Shown: piece after piece, positions 16,982-26,570 of the stretch | Layout: the number at the start of each line of letters is the position of its first letter | Position numbering within the stretch: position 1 is the stretch's first letter | NCBI RefSeq assembly: GCF_900102165.1 | Contig: NZ_FNBD01000009.1 | Location: forward strand, 62,001 to 126,000 | Direction of reading: 5' to 3' | DNA: 64,000 nucleotides | Source: Cellulophaga baltica | GTDB taxonomy: Bacteria; Bacteroidota; Bacteroidia; Flavobacteriales; Flavobacteriaceae | Made by a program: the position numbers and the translations under genes | The notes under the pieces: generated by a model | What the model was told of the DNA's origin: nothing | Seen by the model: the letters and a program-made list of their open reading frames with translations, nothing else | Databases searched by the model: none

Positions 16982-18475
16982 ATGAAGAAAGGTATTGTAT
17001 TCAGTAGTATTATCGCATTAATTACAATCAGTTGTACCTCGCAAAAGATGATGGCTGATACAGAAATTGGTACGCAGAAATATACCGCTGATTGGGAATC
17101 TTTACAACAGTATGAAGTTCCAGCATGGTACAAAGATTTAAAATTCGGAATTTATTTTCACTGGGGACCTTATTCCGTTCCTGCCTATGAAAATGAGTGG
17201 TATTCTCGTTGGATGTATGTGGATGGGCATCTTATCAATAAACATCATAAAGAAACCTACGGAACTTTAGATACTTTTGGGTATAAAGATTTTATTCCCA
17301 TGTTTAAAGCAGAAAAATTTGATGCTGAGGTTTGGGCAGATTTGTTTGTAAAAGCAGGGGCTCAATTTGCTGGTCCTATCGCAGAACATGCGGATGGTTT
17401 TGCTATGTGGGATAGCCAACTTACCAAATGGGATGCTAAAGATATGGGACCGAAAATAGACGTGGTAGGAGCTATGGAAAAGGCCATAAAATCTCGTGGA
17501 CTTAAATTTATAACTACCTACCATCGGCACTGGTTGTATGCATGGTATCCAACATGGGATGAAAGTACAGATGCCTCAAATCCGCTTTATGAGGGCCTCT
17601 ATGGCCCAAAAGTTCCAGAAGGTACTTTTGTGATGGCGAATAAACCTACACATCCTTTGCCAAGTGCTGCATTTAATCAAGAATGGTTAGATAGGCTTAC
17701 CGAATTGACGACTAAATATGATCCAGATATTGTATGGTTTGATAATAAAATGGATATCATAGGAGAAAAATATAGAAAGCAGTTTTTAGCTGATTTTTAC
17801 AATCGCGGTCTTAAGAAAGGGAAAGAGGTTGTTGTTACTTACAAGTTTGAAGATTTAGCGGTAGGTTCTGCAGTTTTAGATCTTGAGCGCTCTAGAATGA
17901 GTGAAAAAAAAGAGTTTACTTGGCTTACAGATGATTCTATTGATTGGAAAGCGTGGAGCAATATTCAGAACCCAGAATACAAATCTACTAACAGACTTAT
18001 AGATTTTTTGGTGGATGTGGTTAGTAAAAATGGTGCAGTACTATTAAATATTACACCTACAGCGGCGGGAGAAATACCTTCTCAGGTACAAGAGCGACTG
18101 CTGCAAATGGGAGATTGGTTAGCTGTAAATGGCGAAGCTATTTACGGAACCAGGCCCTGGAAAATTTATGGTGAAGGACCAGCAGAGGTTGTAGAAGGCC
18201 ATTTAAGTGAACATAAAAATCCAGATAATACAGCAGAAGATATTCGGTTTACTACTAATGATGACATTCTCTACGCAACGGTTTTAGATTGGCCAGAAAA
18301 AGAAGTGCTTATAAAATCGTTGGGGAGCCAAGAGCAAAAAATTAAAAGCATTCATTTATTAGGCAGTCAAGAAGTAATCAAGTGGAAACAAAGTGAAACC
18401 ACTTTGATTATTCAACCTAGTAAGAGCAAGATTGGCGACTTCGCTTTTGTGTATAAAATTGAATTTTCTAAATAA
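16982..18475 (+). CDS. GH29 alpha-L-fucosidase/alpha-L-galactosidase-type lipoprotein (copy 1)
   Basis: A 497-residue lipoprotein (lipobox TISC, Cys18). The GH29 barrel begins near residue 37 with FGIYFHWGPYSVPAY; the nucleophile is expected at Asp254 in PDIVWFD. The usual His-His pair before DGF is changed here: the text reads EHADGF, with Ala137 in place of the second His. A C-terminal beta-sandwich covers ~400-497. GH29 enzymes release alpha-linked L-fucose, and members from porphyran loci release L-galactose, which fits this agar/porphyran setting better. It follows the DUF2231 cytochrome gene by 25 bp, so it belongs to the AraC-adjacent operon and not to the later GH29 cluster. Confidence 0.85.
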   Translation: MKKGIVFSSIIALITISCTSQKMMADTEIGTQKYTADWESLQQYEVPAWYKDLKFGIYFHWGPYSVPAYENEWYSRWMYVDGHLINKHHKETYGTLDTFGYKDFIPMFKAEKFDAEVWADLFVKAGAQFAGPIAEHADGFAMWDSQLTKWDAKDMGPKIDVVGAMEKAIKSRGLKFITTYHRHWLYAWYPTWDESTDASNPLYEGLYGPKVPEGTFVMANKPTHPLPSAAFNQEWLDRLTELTTKYDPDIVWFDNKMDIIGEKYRKQFLADFYNRGLKKGKEVVVTYKFEDLAVGSAVLDLERSRMSEKKEFTWLTDDSIDWKAWSNIQNPEYKSTNRLIDFLVDVVSKNGAVLLNITPTAAGEIPSQVQERLLQMGDWLAVNGEAIYGTRPWKIYGEGPAEVVEGHLSEHKNPDNTAEDIRFTTNDDILYATVLDWPEKEVLIKSLGSQEQKIKSIHLLGSQEVIKWKQSETTLIIQPSKSKIGDFAFVYKIEFSK

Positions 18476-18668
18476 AAAAATACCTCCTTTCCTTTTCTGT
18501 TGTGCACTTTTAGAACAAATGACTTTCTGTTTCAAAAGTGTTTGCCTAACATTTAAATTACTTTTCAAATTCTAAATATTTTAACATTTTTTTTCTTATT
18601 TCGCAGAATTGATATAGGCTAAATGTAAATACTTCACTTTGTATGTGTTTTTTAGGCTTTTATAAGGG

Positions 18669-18703
18669 TTTGGTTAACATTTTTTTAAGATTTTATACAT
18701 ATG
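18669..18703 (+). promoter_or_regulatory. Putative promoter of the SusCD operon in a 310-bp gap
   Basis: The gap 18476-18785 holds no gene. TTTG at 18669-18672 and TACATATG at 18696-18703 (one mismatch to TAnnTTTG, 23-bp spacing) form the best promoter candidate, leaving an ~75-nt leader before SusC. Early in the gap (18507-18543) CACTTTT pairs with AAAAGTG around a long loop, but without a good T-run, so termination of the GH29 transcript there is uncertain. Confidence 0.4.
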
Positions 18704-18785
18704 TTCCGTTTAAAAAAACATTTGTTACGCCCCTTGATCTAAATAAAATCAAAATTTGTCTAACTAAACTTAAAAAGAACAGAAT

Positions 18786-21700
18786 ATGAAATTTAATTTA
18801 TTTGTCAAGTCTAGACTCAAGGTTTTTCTGACAGCAATATTATGTATTGTTGGCTTTGGTTTGGTACAGGCGCAATCAAAAAGCGTAAAGGGGATTATCA
18901 CTGGAGAAGGTGAGCCTCTTCCGGGCGTAAGCATCGTGGTAAAAGGTACCGCAGTCGGAGCGGTATCAGATTTTGATGGAAATTATGAAATACAAGCTCC
19001 GCCAAATAGTACATTAATCTTTAGTTATATCGGTTATCAACTTCAGGAAATACCTGTAAATTCAAAGAGTACTATTAATGTGGTCTTGACAGAAGATGTT
19101 GCTGCATTGGAAGAAGTGGTTGTTATTGGTTACGGTTCTCAAAAAAGAAGAGAAGTTACTGGTGCTGTAGCGCAAGTACAAGCAGAAGATATTGAAAAAA
19201 TATCAACATCAGATATTGGTAGCGCACTTCAAGGACAAATTGCTGGTGTGAATGTGACATCGAGTAGTGGTCAACCAGGCGCTGATGCAGTCGTTTTAAT
19301 TCGTGGTATTAATTCTGTTTTTGGAAGTAATAGTCCGCTATATGTGGTAGATGGAATACCTCAAGATGGAAACCCACAATTAAGTGTTGCGGAAATTGAA
19401 ACTATAGACGTTCTTAAAGATGCTGCTTCTGCTGCAATCTATGGTACAAGAGGATCTGCTGGGGTTATTTTGATCACAACAAAAACCGGTAAGGTTGGAA
19501 AAATGAATATTGGAGTGACCAGCTATATGGGAGTCCAAGATATTACCTCTAGCGTGCCTTTGATGAATTTTGAAGATTCTATGTACTCTCAGTTTTTGAG
19601 ACTGAATAATTTGAATGGGACGTTCCCTAATAATTCTTTTACGACACTAGAGCAAAATCCTAATGATTTTACAAACAATACCTATCTGATGGATCTTTTA
19701 CAGAACGATATGGCATTAATACAAAATCATAATGTAAATATCTCTGGAGGCAAAGAAGGACTTACCTATAATGTTTCTATGAACTATTTTGATCAAGAAG
19801 GATCATTAATAAACTCTGGATTAGACCGTTTGAATGTAAGAGCAAATACTACATATAAAAAAGATAAATGGACCTTTACAACGGGTGTTGGTTTAAGAAC
19901 AGATGAACAAAACTATACACCTTGGCAGATTTTGTTAGATGGGTATAGATACAAACCTTATCAAAAAGCGATAGATCCAAATTCTCCAACTCAGGATGAT
20001 AGTGCAGGATCTAATACCAGTAATGATGCCGTAAACTTAAGTTATTTGACCAGTAAGTTAAAGCAGACCGATGTTAGGAATGGCGATAATTTTGATGTGA
20101 GAATGCAAGTAGATTATCAAGTACTTAAAAACTTGAAATTTACAACACGTGGTTCTTTGAGTCGCACAAATAATACGAGAGTTAGAATTAATCCATTGTT
20201 TACCGCCTATAGTGTAGATGGTGATTTGATACCGCAACAAGTAAGATCTGGTGTATATAATCAAAGTGATAGAGCTACCAGTGCTACTTTAGATGGGATT
20301 GTCTCTTATGATAAGAATTTTGGTGATCATCATGTTACTCTTGTTGGTGCCTATACTACAGAGAAATACACCTACAATTCGTTTTTTGCTCAAAAATTTG
20401 ATCTTTTTAATAATGAAATTGTAACTCTAAATGGTGCAACATTAGATGCCAATGTGGGGACAGGTAATGGATATGGTCAAGATAGAATAAATACCTTAAT
20501 AGGTATGTTGGGAAGAGCTCAGTATGATTATAAGGGGAAGTATTTATTAAGTGCCAGTCTTCGTCGTGATGGTACAAGTCGTTTTTCAGAAGAGAATAGA
20601 TGGATCTATGCACCTTCAGTATCTGCAGCGTGGATTGTTTCTGATGAAAAGGGTTGGGATAAAGTGTTTGGAAATACGTTTAACTTCTTTAAAATTAGAA
20701 TGAGTTCTGGTACTACGGGGAACCAAAGTATTTTAGATTATAGTACAGAACCTACCATAGGATTAGGTAACGATTATGTTTTTGGAACTGGCGCTAATGA
20801 GTCTTTAGTTTTAGGAGCGGTCCAAGAAGCTTATAAAAATCCAGATGCTAAATGGGAGAAAAAAATAGAAAAGAACTTTGGGGTAGAATTTGGATTTTTT
20901 AATAATAAACTAACAATTACGAGTGAAGTGTATGATGGTTCTAGAACAAATATGCTATTCCCTGTTGTTTTACCACCTACCGTTGGTGGAGGTAATAACT
21001 CTAGTGTAATACTTAATGTGGGTGATATGCGTAACTACGGAACAGAGCTGAGCGCTAATTATAAGCACCGAGGAAAATTCAGCTGGAATGTATCTGCAAA
21101 TTATTCTAAGAATGAAAACACGATTACTAGAATGAGCGATTCTAATAAGTTTTCTTTTTTAAGTGGTAGTAGTGTTGCTCCAGGATTACCGGGAGAAGAT
21201 TTAGTAACGGCATTAAGAGAAGGGTATGAAGCGGGAGCTTTTTTCCTTATCGAAACAGATGGCCTTGTTAGAACACCAGAAGAATTGGTAGAATATCAAA
21301 AAATAGATGAAACAGCTAGTTTGGGTTCACTGCGTTATGTAGATCAATTAACTGTAGATACTAATAATGATGGTATTCCTGATGAAGGCGATGGTTTAAT
21401 AGATCTAGAAGATAGAGTATACAAAGGTAGTGGAGCTCCTGAATTTGAATTAGGATTAAACTTAAATGCAGATTACAAAGGGATAGATTTCTCTATGAAT
21501 TGGTACGCAGCAATTGGTGGCGAAATTATTAATGGTAGTAAAGCTTATGCTTATAAGCAAGGTACCCATCAAGACTTAGTATATCAATGGACTCCAACAA
21601 ATCCTACATCAGATATCCCAGCAGATAGAGGTCGTGATAATTTCAACTATCGTGGTTATACAGATTACTGGCTTCAGGATGGAAGTTTCGCAAGATTAAG

Positions 21701-21920
21701 AAACTTAACATTGGGGTATTCTTTACCTAAAAAATGGAATGATAAACTTAAAATTAGTAAGCTAAGGTTTTACCTCGCAGCAGATAACCTTATTACCATA
21801 ACAAATTATGATGGTTTTGACCCAGAGATTGGTAATGATGGTTTAAATACCCGTGGAATAGATGCAGGGGTGTACCCAATTAGCACACAATATAGAGCTG
21901 GTATTGAATTTAAATTTTAA
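18786..21920 (+). CDS. susC: SusC/RagA-type TonB-dependent outer-membrane transporter
   Basis: A 1044-residue outer-membrane receptor that imports oligosaccharides with its SusD partner, driven by TonB. It has a signal peptide (~1-30, ending VQAQ) and a carboxypeptidase-regulatory-like domain (~33-107, GVSIVVKGTAVGAVSDFDGNY). The plug domain (~112-235) contains SPLYVVDGIP and the SusC signature DVLKDAASAAIYGTRGSAG, and is followed by a C-terminal barrel ending with an aromatic residue (GIEFKF). It is followed 12 bp later by SusD. No sigma/anti-sigma pair is adjacent. It is the only SusC in the window, so it probably serves all the surrounding hydrolases. Confidence 0.95.
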   Translation: MKFNLFVKSRLKVFLTAILCIVGFGLVQAQSKSVKGIITGEGEPLPGVSIVVKGTAVGAVSDFDGNYEIQAPPNSTLIFSYIGYQLQEIPVNSKSTINVVLTEDVAALEEVVVIGYGSQKRREVTGAVAQVQAEDIEKISTSDIGSALQGQIAGVNVTSSSGQPGADAVVLIRGINSVFGSNSPLYVVDGIPQDGNPQLSVAEIETIDVLKDAASAAIYGTRGSAGVILITTKTGKVGKMNIGVTSYMGVQDITSSVPLMNFEDSMYSQFLRLNNLNGTFPNNSFTTLEQNPNDFTNNTYLMDLLQNDMALIQNHNVNISGGKEGLTYNVSMNYFDQEGSLINSGLDRLNVRANTTYKKDKWTFTTGVGLRTDEQNYTPWQILLDGYRYKPYQKAIDPNSPTQDDSAGSNTSNDAVNLSYLTSKLKQTDVRNGDNFDVRMQVDYQVLKNLKFTTRGSLSRTNNTRVRINPLFTAYSVDGDLIPQQVRSGVYNQSDRATSATLDGIVSYDKNFGDHHVTLVGAYTTEKYTYNSFFAQKFDLFNNEIVTLNGATLDANVGTGNGYGQDRINTLIGMLGRAQYDYKGKYLLSASLRRDGTSRFSEENRWIYAPSVSAAWIVSDEKGWDKVFGNTFNFFKIRMSSGTTGNQSILDYSTEPTIGLGNDYVFGTGANESLVLGAVQEAYKNPDAKWEKKIEKNFGVEFGFFNNKLTITSEVYDGSRTNMLFPVVLPPTVGGGNNSSVILNVGDMRNYGTELSANYKHRGKFSWNVSANYSKNENTITRMSDSNKFSFLSGSSVAPGLPGEDLVTALREGYEAGAFFLIETDGLVRTPEELVEYQKIDETASLGSLRYVDQLTVDTNNDGIPDEGDGLIDLEDRVYKGSGAPEFELGLNLNADYKGIDFSMNWYAAIGGEIINGSKAYAYKQGTHQDLVYQWTPTNPTSDIPADRGRDNFNYRGYTDYWLQDGSFARLRNLTLGYSLPKKWNDKLKISKLRFYLAADNLITITNYDGFDPEIGNDGLNTRGIDAGVYPISTQYRAGIEFKF

Positions 21921-21932
21921 AAAAACATAGCA

Positions 21933-23735
21933 ATGAGAAAAATAATTTTTAATAAAATAGTAGTTGCTTTACTGTGTATAATATGCGGTACGGCGTGCTC
22001 TGATGATTTCTTAGCAGAAACAAATCCTAATGAGCTTTCAACGGGTAGTTTCTGGAAAAATAATGTAGATCTTAATACGGGTTTAACCTCTGTTTATAAT
22101 GGGTTTAAGAATACCAGTATTTTTAATGTAGTCTCAGAAAACCATCGGGCAGATATGACTTGGCCGGGATTTGGTAGACCAAATACACAAAATGCGTTTT
22201 ATCTTCAAACGTTTAATGATGCTGAAAATGACATCAGAAATAAATGGGCTGCATTGTATGTAGTAATTTTCAGAGCTAATCAAGTAATTGAAAATGGGAA
22301 TAGACTTAAAGAGACGTATACAGATCAAGATAAAATAGATTTTGCTACAGAAATAATAGCGCAAGCAAGATTTTTCAGAGGTATTTCATATACTTACTTG
22401 TACAATATGTTTAACCAAGGTAGTGTACCTATTTTTGATTTTGTTCCAGAATCTGAAGATGAATTTTACCAACCTGTAAGCTCAGCAAGTGATGTGAAAG
22501 CTTTTTATATTGCCGACCTTGAGTTTGCTTATGAAAATTTACCACCAGCTTGGGATGGGAATGTAAACTTAGGAAGAGTAACATCTGCAGCGGCAGCGGC
22601 AGAGTTAGGAAGAAGTTATTTGTATGAAGAAGAATATACGCAAGCGGCAGTATATTTTAATGATATCATCACGAACTCAGAATATGGGAGAAGTTTAGTA
22701 GATAACATCGATGATAATTTTTCTGAAGCGGGAGAGTTTAATTCAGAATCTATTTTGGAGGTTAGTTACTCTGTAAATTTCAAAGCAGAATTAAATCCTT
22801 TTGATAGTCAGAATGTATCAAATACTTTAGGTAGATCTTTTTCTCCTGGAAATTTAGGAGGTTACAGAAGTGGTGTTCCTAGTTGTTGGCTGCAAATGGC
22901 GTATAAAAATGAAGCGATGGATTTAAGCGATCCTCGTAATTTTGTACCCTGTGAAGATGGTTCTGAAGGTTGTGATCCGGTAACCTTAACTAGACCTAGA
23001 TCATACTCTCTTCGTACCTCTTATTCGTTAGCACTTGTAGATGATGTAGATACCCCTTTTTATGGAGGCTTTTTACCGGGACAGGTAACTCCGTTTAATA
23101 ATAAAGAATGTGCTTATTTCAGAAAATATTCTAATTGGGCTACGGTAAACTCAGAAAATGACATTGTTCCTAATACTCGTTCAGGAATTAACATTCGTCT
23201 CGTACGTTTAGCAGATGTATATTTAATGCTAGCAGAATGTCTTATAAAAGGCGGTACAGATGAAGGTGGTTTAAATGATGCTTTGGCATTGGTTAATGAA
23301 GTGAGACACCGTTCTGCGTTGCAATTAATTGGTTTAAATGGCACAGGATCTTATCCAGGTGCAGATCATGATAATGTAGCGTATTCAGCGCAAGAGCTAA
23401 TGGAGCATTTAATGTATGTGGAAAGACCGTTGGAATTGGCAGAAGAAGGCCACGCCATTCGTTTTCTTGACCTTAGAAGATGGGGTGTTTTAAAGCAACG
23501 TTTTCAAGACTTAAGTACTAAAAAATATTGGGGCGATAATTATGTAACTACAGATACAGATGGTAAAGTAGTAACCAGATGGGGAGCTTTGTTGATAGAA
23601 GGCGAAAATCCTATAGCTGGTGGTTTTACTTATGTAGATTATGCGCAAGCAGCAGTAAACTATAGTGAAAATTTACACGGGTATTACCCAATACCAAATA
23701 GTGAGGTTACGGCTAATCCTAATTTGAACAACTAA
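21933..23735 (+). CDS. susD: SusD/RagB-type glycan-binding lipoprotein
   Basis: A 600-residue surface lipoprotein (lipobox in GTACSDD, Cys22) that caps the SusC barrel and captures oligosaccharides. Typical family features are the N-terminal LAETNPNELSTGSFWKN, TPR-like helices (EIIAQARFFRGISYTYLYN, AAAAAELGRSYLYEEEYTQAA) and the C-terminal block NEVRHRSALQL...LEHAI-type segment ending in LRRWGVLKQRF. It sits between SusC and the glycan-binding protein at 23746 with gaps of 12 and 10 bp, so the three are cotranscribed. Specificity cannot be read from the sequence; agar/porphyran oligosaccharides are inferred from neighbours. Confidence 0.94.
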   Translation: MRKIIFNKIVVALLCIICGTACSDDFLAETNPNELSTGSFWKNNVDLNTGLTSVYNGFKNTSIFNVVSENHRADMTWPGFGRPNTQNAFYLQTFNDAENDIRNKWAALYVVIFRANQVIENGNRLKETYTDQDKIDFATEIIAQARFFRGISYTYLYNMFNQGSVPIFDFVPESEDEFYQPVSSASDVKAFYIADLEFAYENLPPAWDGNVNLGRVTSAAAAAELGRSYLYEEEYTQAAVYFNDIITNSEYGRSLVDNIDDNFSEAGEFNSESILEVSYSVNFKAELNPFDSQNVSNTLGRSFSPGNLGGYRSGVPSCWLQMAYKNEAMDLSDPRNFVPCEDGSEGCDPVTLTRPRSYSLRTSYSLALVDDVDTPFYGGFLPGQVTPFNNKECAYFRKYSNWATVNSENDIVPNTRSGINIRLVRLADVYLMLAECLIKGGTDEGGLNDALALVNEVRHRSALQLIGLNGTGSYPGADHDNVAYSAQELMEHLMYVERPLELAEEGHAIRFLDLRRWGVLKQRFQDLSTKKYWGDNYVTTDTDGKVVTRWGALLIEGENPIAGGFTYVDYAQAAVNYSENLHGYYPIPNSEVTANPNLNN

Positions 23736-23745
23736 AAAAAACAAA

Positions 23746-25302
23746 ATGAAAAATAAATTAATAATAATAGCCCTAGTTATTGGCCTCTTTACCGCCTGTA
23801 ACAGGGATGAGTATGATGCTCCAAATTCTTTATCAGATGTTTCATGGTATACAAGTGGTTTTAGAGATACCATTATACAAGTAAATGTAAATAATTTTGC
23901 TTCTTTTTCAGATTTGTCTCAAGGAGCGCTGTCTCATAAATGGACCATAGAGGAAGGGAGCTTTTATTTAAAAGGGCCAATCACTAGAAGTGATACCATA
24001 TTTGATGATTTTAAGATTCAACCAGAATCCTTAGAAAGTGAAGATGAGACCATTCATGTGTTGTTTACACAAGGTGGACTAAAAAAAGTAAATTTATACA
24101 ATGAATTTAGCGAGTATGTTGAATTTAAGGGGGCAGACGGATTTATATTTCCTTCAAAAGAAGTTGCTGGTAAATGGGTTATTGATACTACATTTATTGT
24201 AGATGTATACGATACTATCGTGCCAAAAATTCTAATTCGTCAAAATGGTATTGTGGTTCCTCACGAGTCTGAAACGGATGAAATTATTGTAGAGGCAGGT
24301 TCTACTCTAGAATTTGTAGATGTATCTACCATAGGGCGCCCTAATACAAGATCATGGTCTATAGCAGGAGTAACAAAAACAGATTCTCTTTCCGTAATTC
24401 AATTTAATAAATTAGGAAGTTATAAAGGAAACTTAAATATAAGTAGACAAGGGGAGAGTATTCCTGGAGATTTTGATAACTATAAGATACCTGCAACAAT
24501 AACCGTTATACCTTCTTCCTTACCTTTTGAAGTAGCTGGCGAAGTTGTAGAGTTAGAGAATCAAACAATTCAAATACCGTATAATGGAGAATTTGCTCCT
24601 TTTTCAGATCAAAGTTCTCATTTTACGGTTACCGTAAATGGTACTCCTTTTGCAATAGCATCCATAGGGCTTAATGCTTCAAATGCAACACTTTTAGAAA
24701 TTAAATTACAAGAACAAATTTATCGATCAGATGTAATCACAGTTTCTTATGATGGAAGCGGAGATTTTGAATCTACGGACACACGAATTCCGGGTGCATT
24801 TACAGACGTTCCCGTAGCCATGTTTCAGCATGAAATTGTAAAGTTTGATTTTGAATCTAATGGCGGTAATTGGACGGCAAATGTAGAAAATTTGCCAACC
24901 ACTACCATTGATATTTCAACAGAACAAGCAGCTAGTGGTGTTAGTAGTTTAAAGGTGGATGCAGGTGCATCTGGTAATTGGTCTTCTTTTGAGAATCTTG
25001 TAGATCTATTTCATTTAGATGCAGGAGTATTGGTTCAATATGAATACAAAGTTTATAAAGCTACTGGTGCTAATTTAAATTTTATGGCTCCTTGGATTAA
25101 TAATACAGGAGGAACAGTTACGCAGTTCTGGCATAATGATATTGCAACGGCTCCAGAGAATACTTGGGTAACTATAAGACCAGGTAAGCAATGGGCTACA
25201 GGAACAACGGCAGATGATTTTAATTTGTATTTAAGACATAGTGGTTCGGGAACACTTTATTTTGATGATATCCGAATTATAATAGTAGATGATAGACCAT
25301 AA
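23746..25302 (+). CDS. Surface glycan-binding lipoprotein in SusE/F position
   Basis: A 518-residue lipoprotein (lipobox FTAC, Cys18) with no close enzyme motifs. The middle part is made of beta-rich Ig/PKD-like segments. Residues ~365-515 form a jelly-roll module (VKFDFESNGGNWTANVEN at its start, SGTLYFDDIRIIIVD at its end), the pattern of CBM4/22-like carbohydrate-binding domains. By position (third gene after SusC and SusD) and architecture it should bind polysaccharide at the cell surface. The ligand is not known; it may represent a binding protein specific for agarose or porphyran chains. A strong terminator follows 24 bp later. Confidence 0.75.
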   Translation: MKNKLIIIALVIGLFTACNRDEYDAPNSLSDVSWYTSGFRDTIIQVNVNNFASFSDLSQGALSHKWTIEEGSFYLKGPITRSDTIFDDFKIQPESLESEDETIHVLFTQGGLKKVNLYNEFSEYVEFKGADGFIFPSKEVAGKWVIDTTFIVDVYDTIVPKILIRQNGIVVPHESETDEIIVEAGSTLEFVDVSTIGRPNTRSWSIAGVTKTDSLSVIQFNKLGSYKGNLNISRQGESIPGDFDNYKIPATITVIPSSLPFEVAGEVVELENQTIQIPYNGEFAPFSDQSSHFTVTVNGTPFAIASIGLNASNATLLEIKLQEQIYRSDVITVSYDGSGDFESTDTRIPGAFTDVPVAMFQHEIVKFDFESNGGNWTANVENLPTTTIDISTEQAASGVSSLKVDAGASGNWSSFENLVDLFHLDAGVLVQYEYKVYKATGANLNFMAPWINNTGGTVTQFWHNDIATAPENTWVTIRPGKQWATGTTADDFNLYLRHSGSGTLYFDDIRIIIVDDRP

Positions 25303-25326
25303 GATGGGTTAGTAAATTTTTAGACA

Positions 25327-25359
25327 AAGGGCTTCATATTATCTATGAAGCCCTTTTTT
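25327..25359 (+). terminator. Strong terminator after the SusCD operon
   Basis: AAGGGCTTCATA and TATGAAGCCCTT form a perfect 12-bp stem with loop TTATC, and the right arm runs into six T residues. Confidence 0.95.
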
Positions 25360-25388
25360 GCGATAAAAAATAGCATTGTCTATATTTT
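25354..25388 (+). promoter_or_regulatory. Putative beta-agarase promoter overlapping the terminator T-run
   Basis: TTTTTTG (25354-25360), the T-run of the preceding terminator, is 20 bp upstream of TATATTTT (25381-25388), one mismatch from TAnnTTTG. This places a transcription start shortly before the agarase gene. Confidence 0.4.
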
Positions 25389-25460
25389 ATCTAGTTTCAT
25401 TTTAAGGATTCTTTAAATTCAATAATGAAATTTGAGAACACAATAAACAGATATAGAATT

Positions 25461-26459
25461 ATGATAAAACTTAAATTGGTAGCCTTTGTTTTAATCTTTC
25501 AAGTACTTTCTTGTAGTAAAAGTAATGGGGAAGAAAAGCAGACGGTAGAAGAAGAAAGTCAAGAAGAAACGGTTACTCCTGAAGAGGAAGTAGAAGCGGA
25601 AGTAGAAGAGGAGACTACCGCAGATTGGAAAACTATTCCCGTGCCAGCAGATGCGGGTGCCGGTAAGGTATGGGAATTTCAAGAGCTTTCGGATGATTTT
25701 GATTATGATGCTCCTGCCGATGCTAAGGGAACTGAATTTGATAAGAAATGGACAGATTTTTACCACAACCAATGGAAAGGGCCAGGATTAACGGAGTGGA
25801 GAAGAGAAAATTCTTTAGTGGCCGATGGTAATTTGCAAATGATTGCAAATAGAGCAGAAGGTTCTAATAAAATAAATTTAGGCTGCATCACTTCTAAAGA
25901 ACAGGTAGTATACCCTGTTTATATTGAGGCAAATGTTAAAATAGCCAATACAACTCTGGCTTCAGATGTTTGGTTATTGAGTTCTGATGATACACAAGAA
26001 ATAGATATTGTAGAAGCTTATGGTGCTAGTTATTCAGAATTAGCCGATAGTGATCAAACCTGGTATGCAGAACGTATTCATATAAGTCATCATATGTTTA
26101 TTAGAGATCCTTTTCAAGACTACCAACCAACAGACCCTGGTAGTTGGTATCGTGATGGTACCTTATGGAGAGAAGACTATCATATTGTAGGAGTGTATTG
26201 GAAAGATCCGTTTCATTTAGAATACTATATAGATGGTAAATTGGTACGAACAACTTCTGGTTCAGAAATGATTGATCCTAATAATTTTGCAGAAGGTAAG
26301 GGCTTATACAAGCCTATGGATATTATTATCAATGCAGAAGATCAAACCTGGCGCTCTGATAAAAATATTACACCTTCTGACAAGGAATTAGAAAATAAAG
26401 AAAATAACACTTTTAAAGTAGACTGGATCCGTATTTTTAAACCGGTTCCAGCTAATTAA
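25461..26459 (+). CDS. GH16 beta-agarase, lipoprotein
   Basis: An endo-hydrolase of agarose beta-1,4 bonds. From the ATG at 25461 it has a classical lipobox (FQVLSC, Cys18). An upstream ATG at 25425 would add 12 residues ahead of the signal and is less likely. After the lipid anchor comes a Glu-rich linker of ~35 residues, then the GH16 domain starting with WKTIPVPADAGAGKVWEFQE. The catalytic block is QEIDIVEAYG (ExDxxE form, Glu180-Asp182-Glu185 in this numbering). The text strongly resembles characterised agarases of the AgaA/AgaB/DagA type throughout (FYHNQWKGPGLTEW, IHISHHMFIRDPFQDYQP, EDQTWRS). The anchor suggests display on the outer membrane. It opens the plus-strand enzyme cluster and is the strongest pointer to agar as substrate. 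Confidence 0.93.
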   Translation: MIKLKLVAFVLIFQVLSCSKSNGEEKQTVEEESQEETVTPEEEVEAEVEEETTADWKTIPVPADAGAGKVWEFQELSDDFDYDAPADAKGTEFDKKWTDFYHNQWKGPGLTEWRRENSLVADGNLQMIANRAEGSNKINLGCITSKEQVVYPVYIEANVKIANTTLASDVWLLSSDDTQEIDIVEAYGASYSELADSDQTWYAERIHISHHMFIRDPFQDYQPTDPGSWYRDGTLWREDYHIVGVYWKDPFHLEYYIDGKLVRTTSGSEMIDPNNFAEGKGLYKPMDIIINAEDQTWRSDKNITPSDKELENKENNTFKVDWIRIFKPVPAN

Positions 26460-26481
26460 AGGAATTAAAATAACAAGTGCT

Positions 26482-26520
26482 ATAAAACGTATGAGTAGGA
26501 TTCTAACTCATACGTTTTAT
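26482..26520. terminator. Terminator hairpin after the beta-agarase gene
   Basis: ATAAAACGTATGAGT and ACTCATACGTTTTAT form a perfect 15-bp stem with a 9-nt loop, 22 bp after the stop codon. The right arm ends in TTTTAT, and the stem could act in either direction. Confidence 0.8.
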
Positions 26521-26570
26521 TCATAAAATCATATGTTATCTTATATTCTTAAAAAATAGCTAACTTTTGT

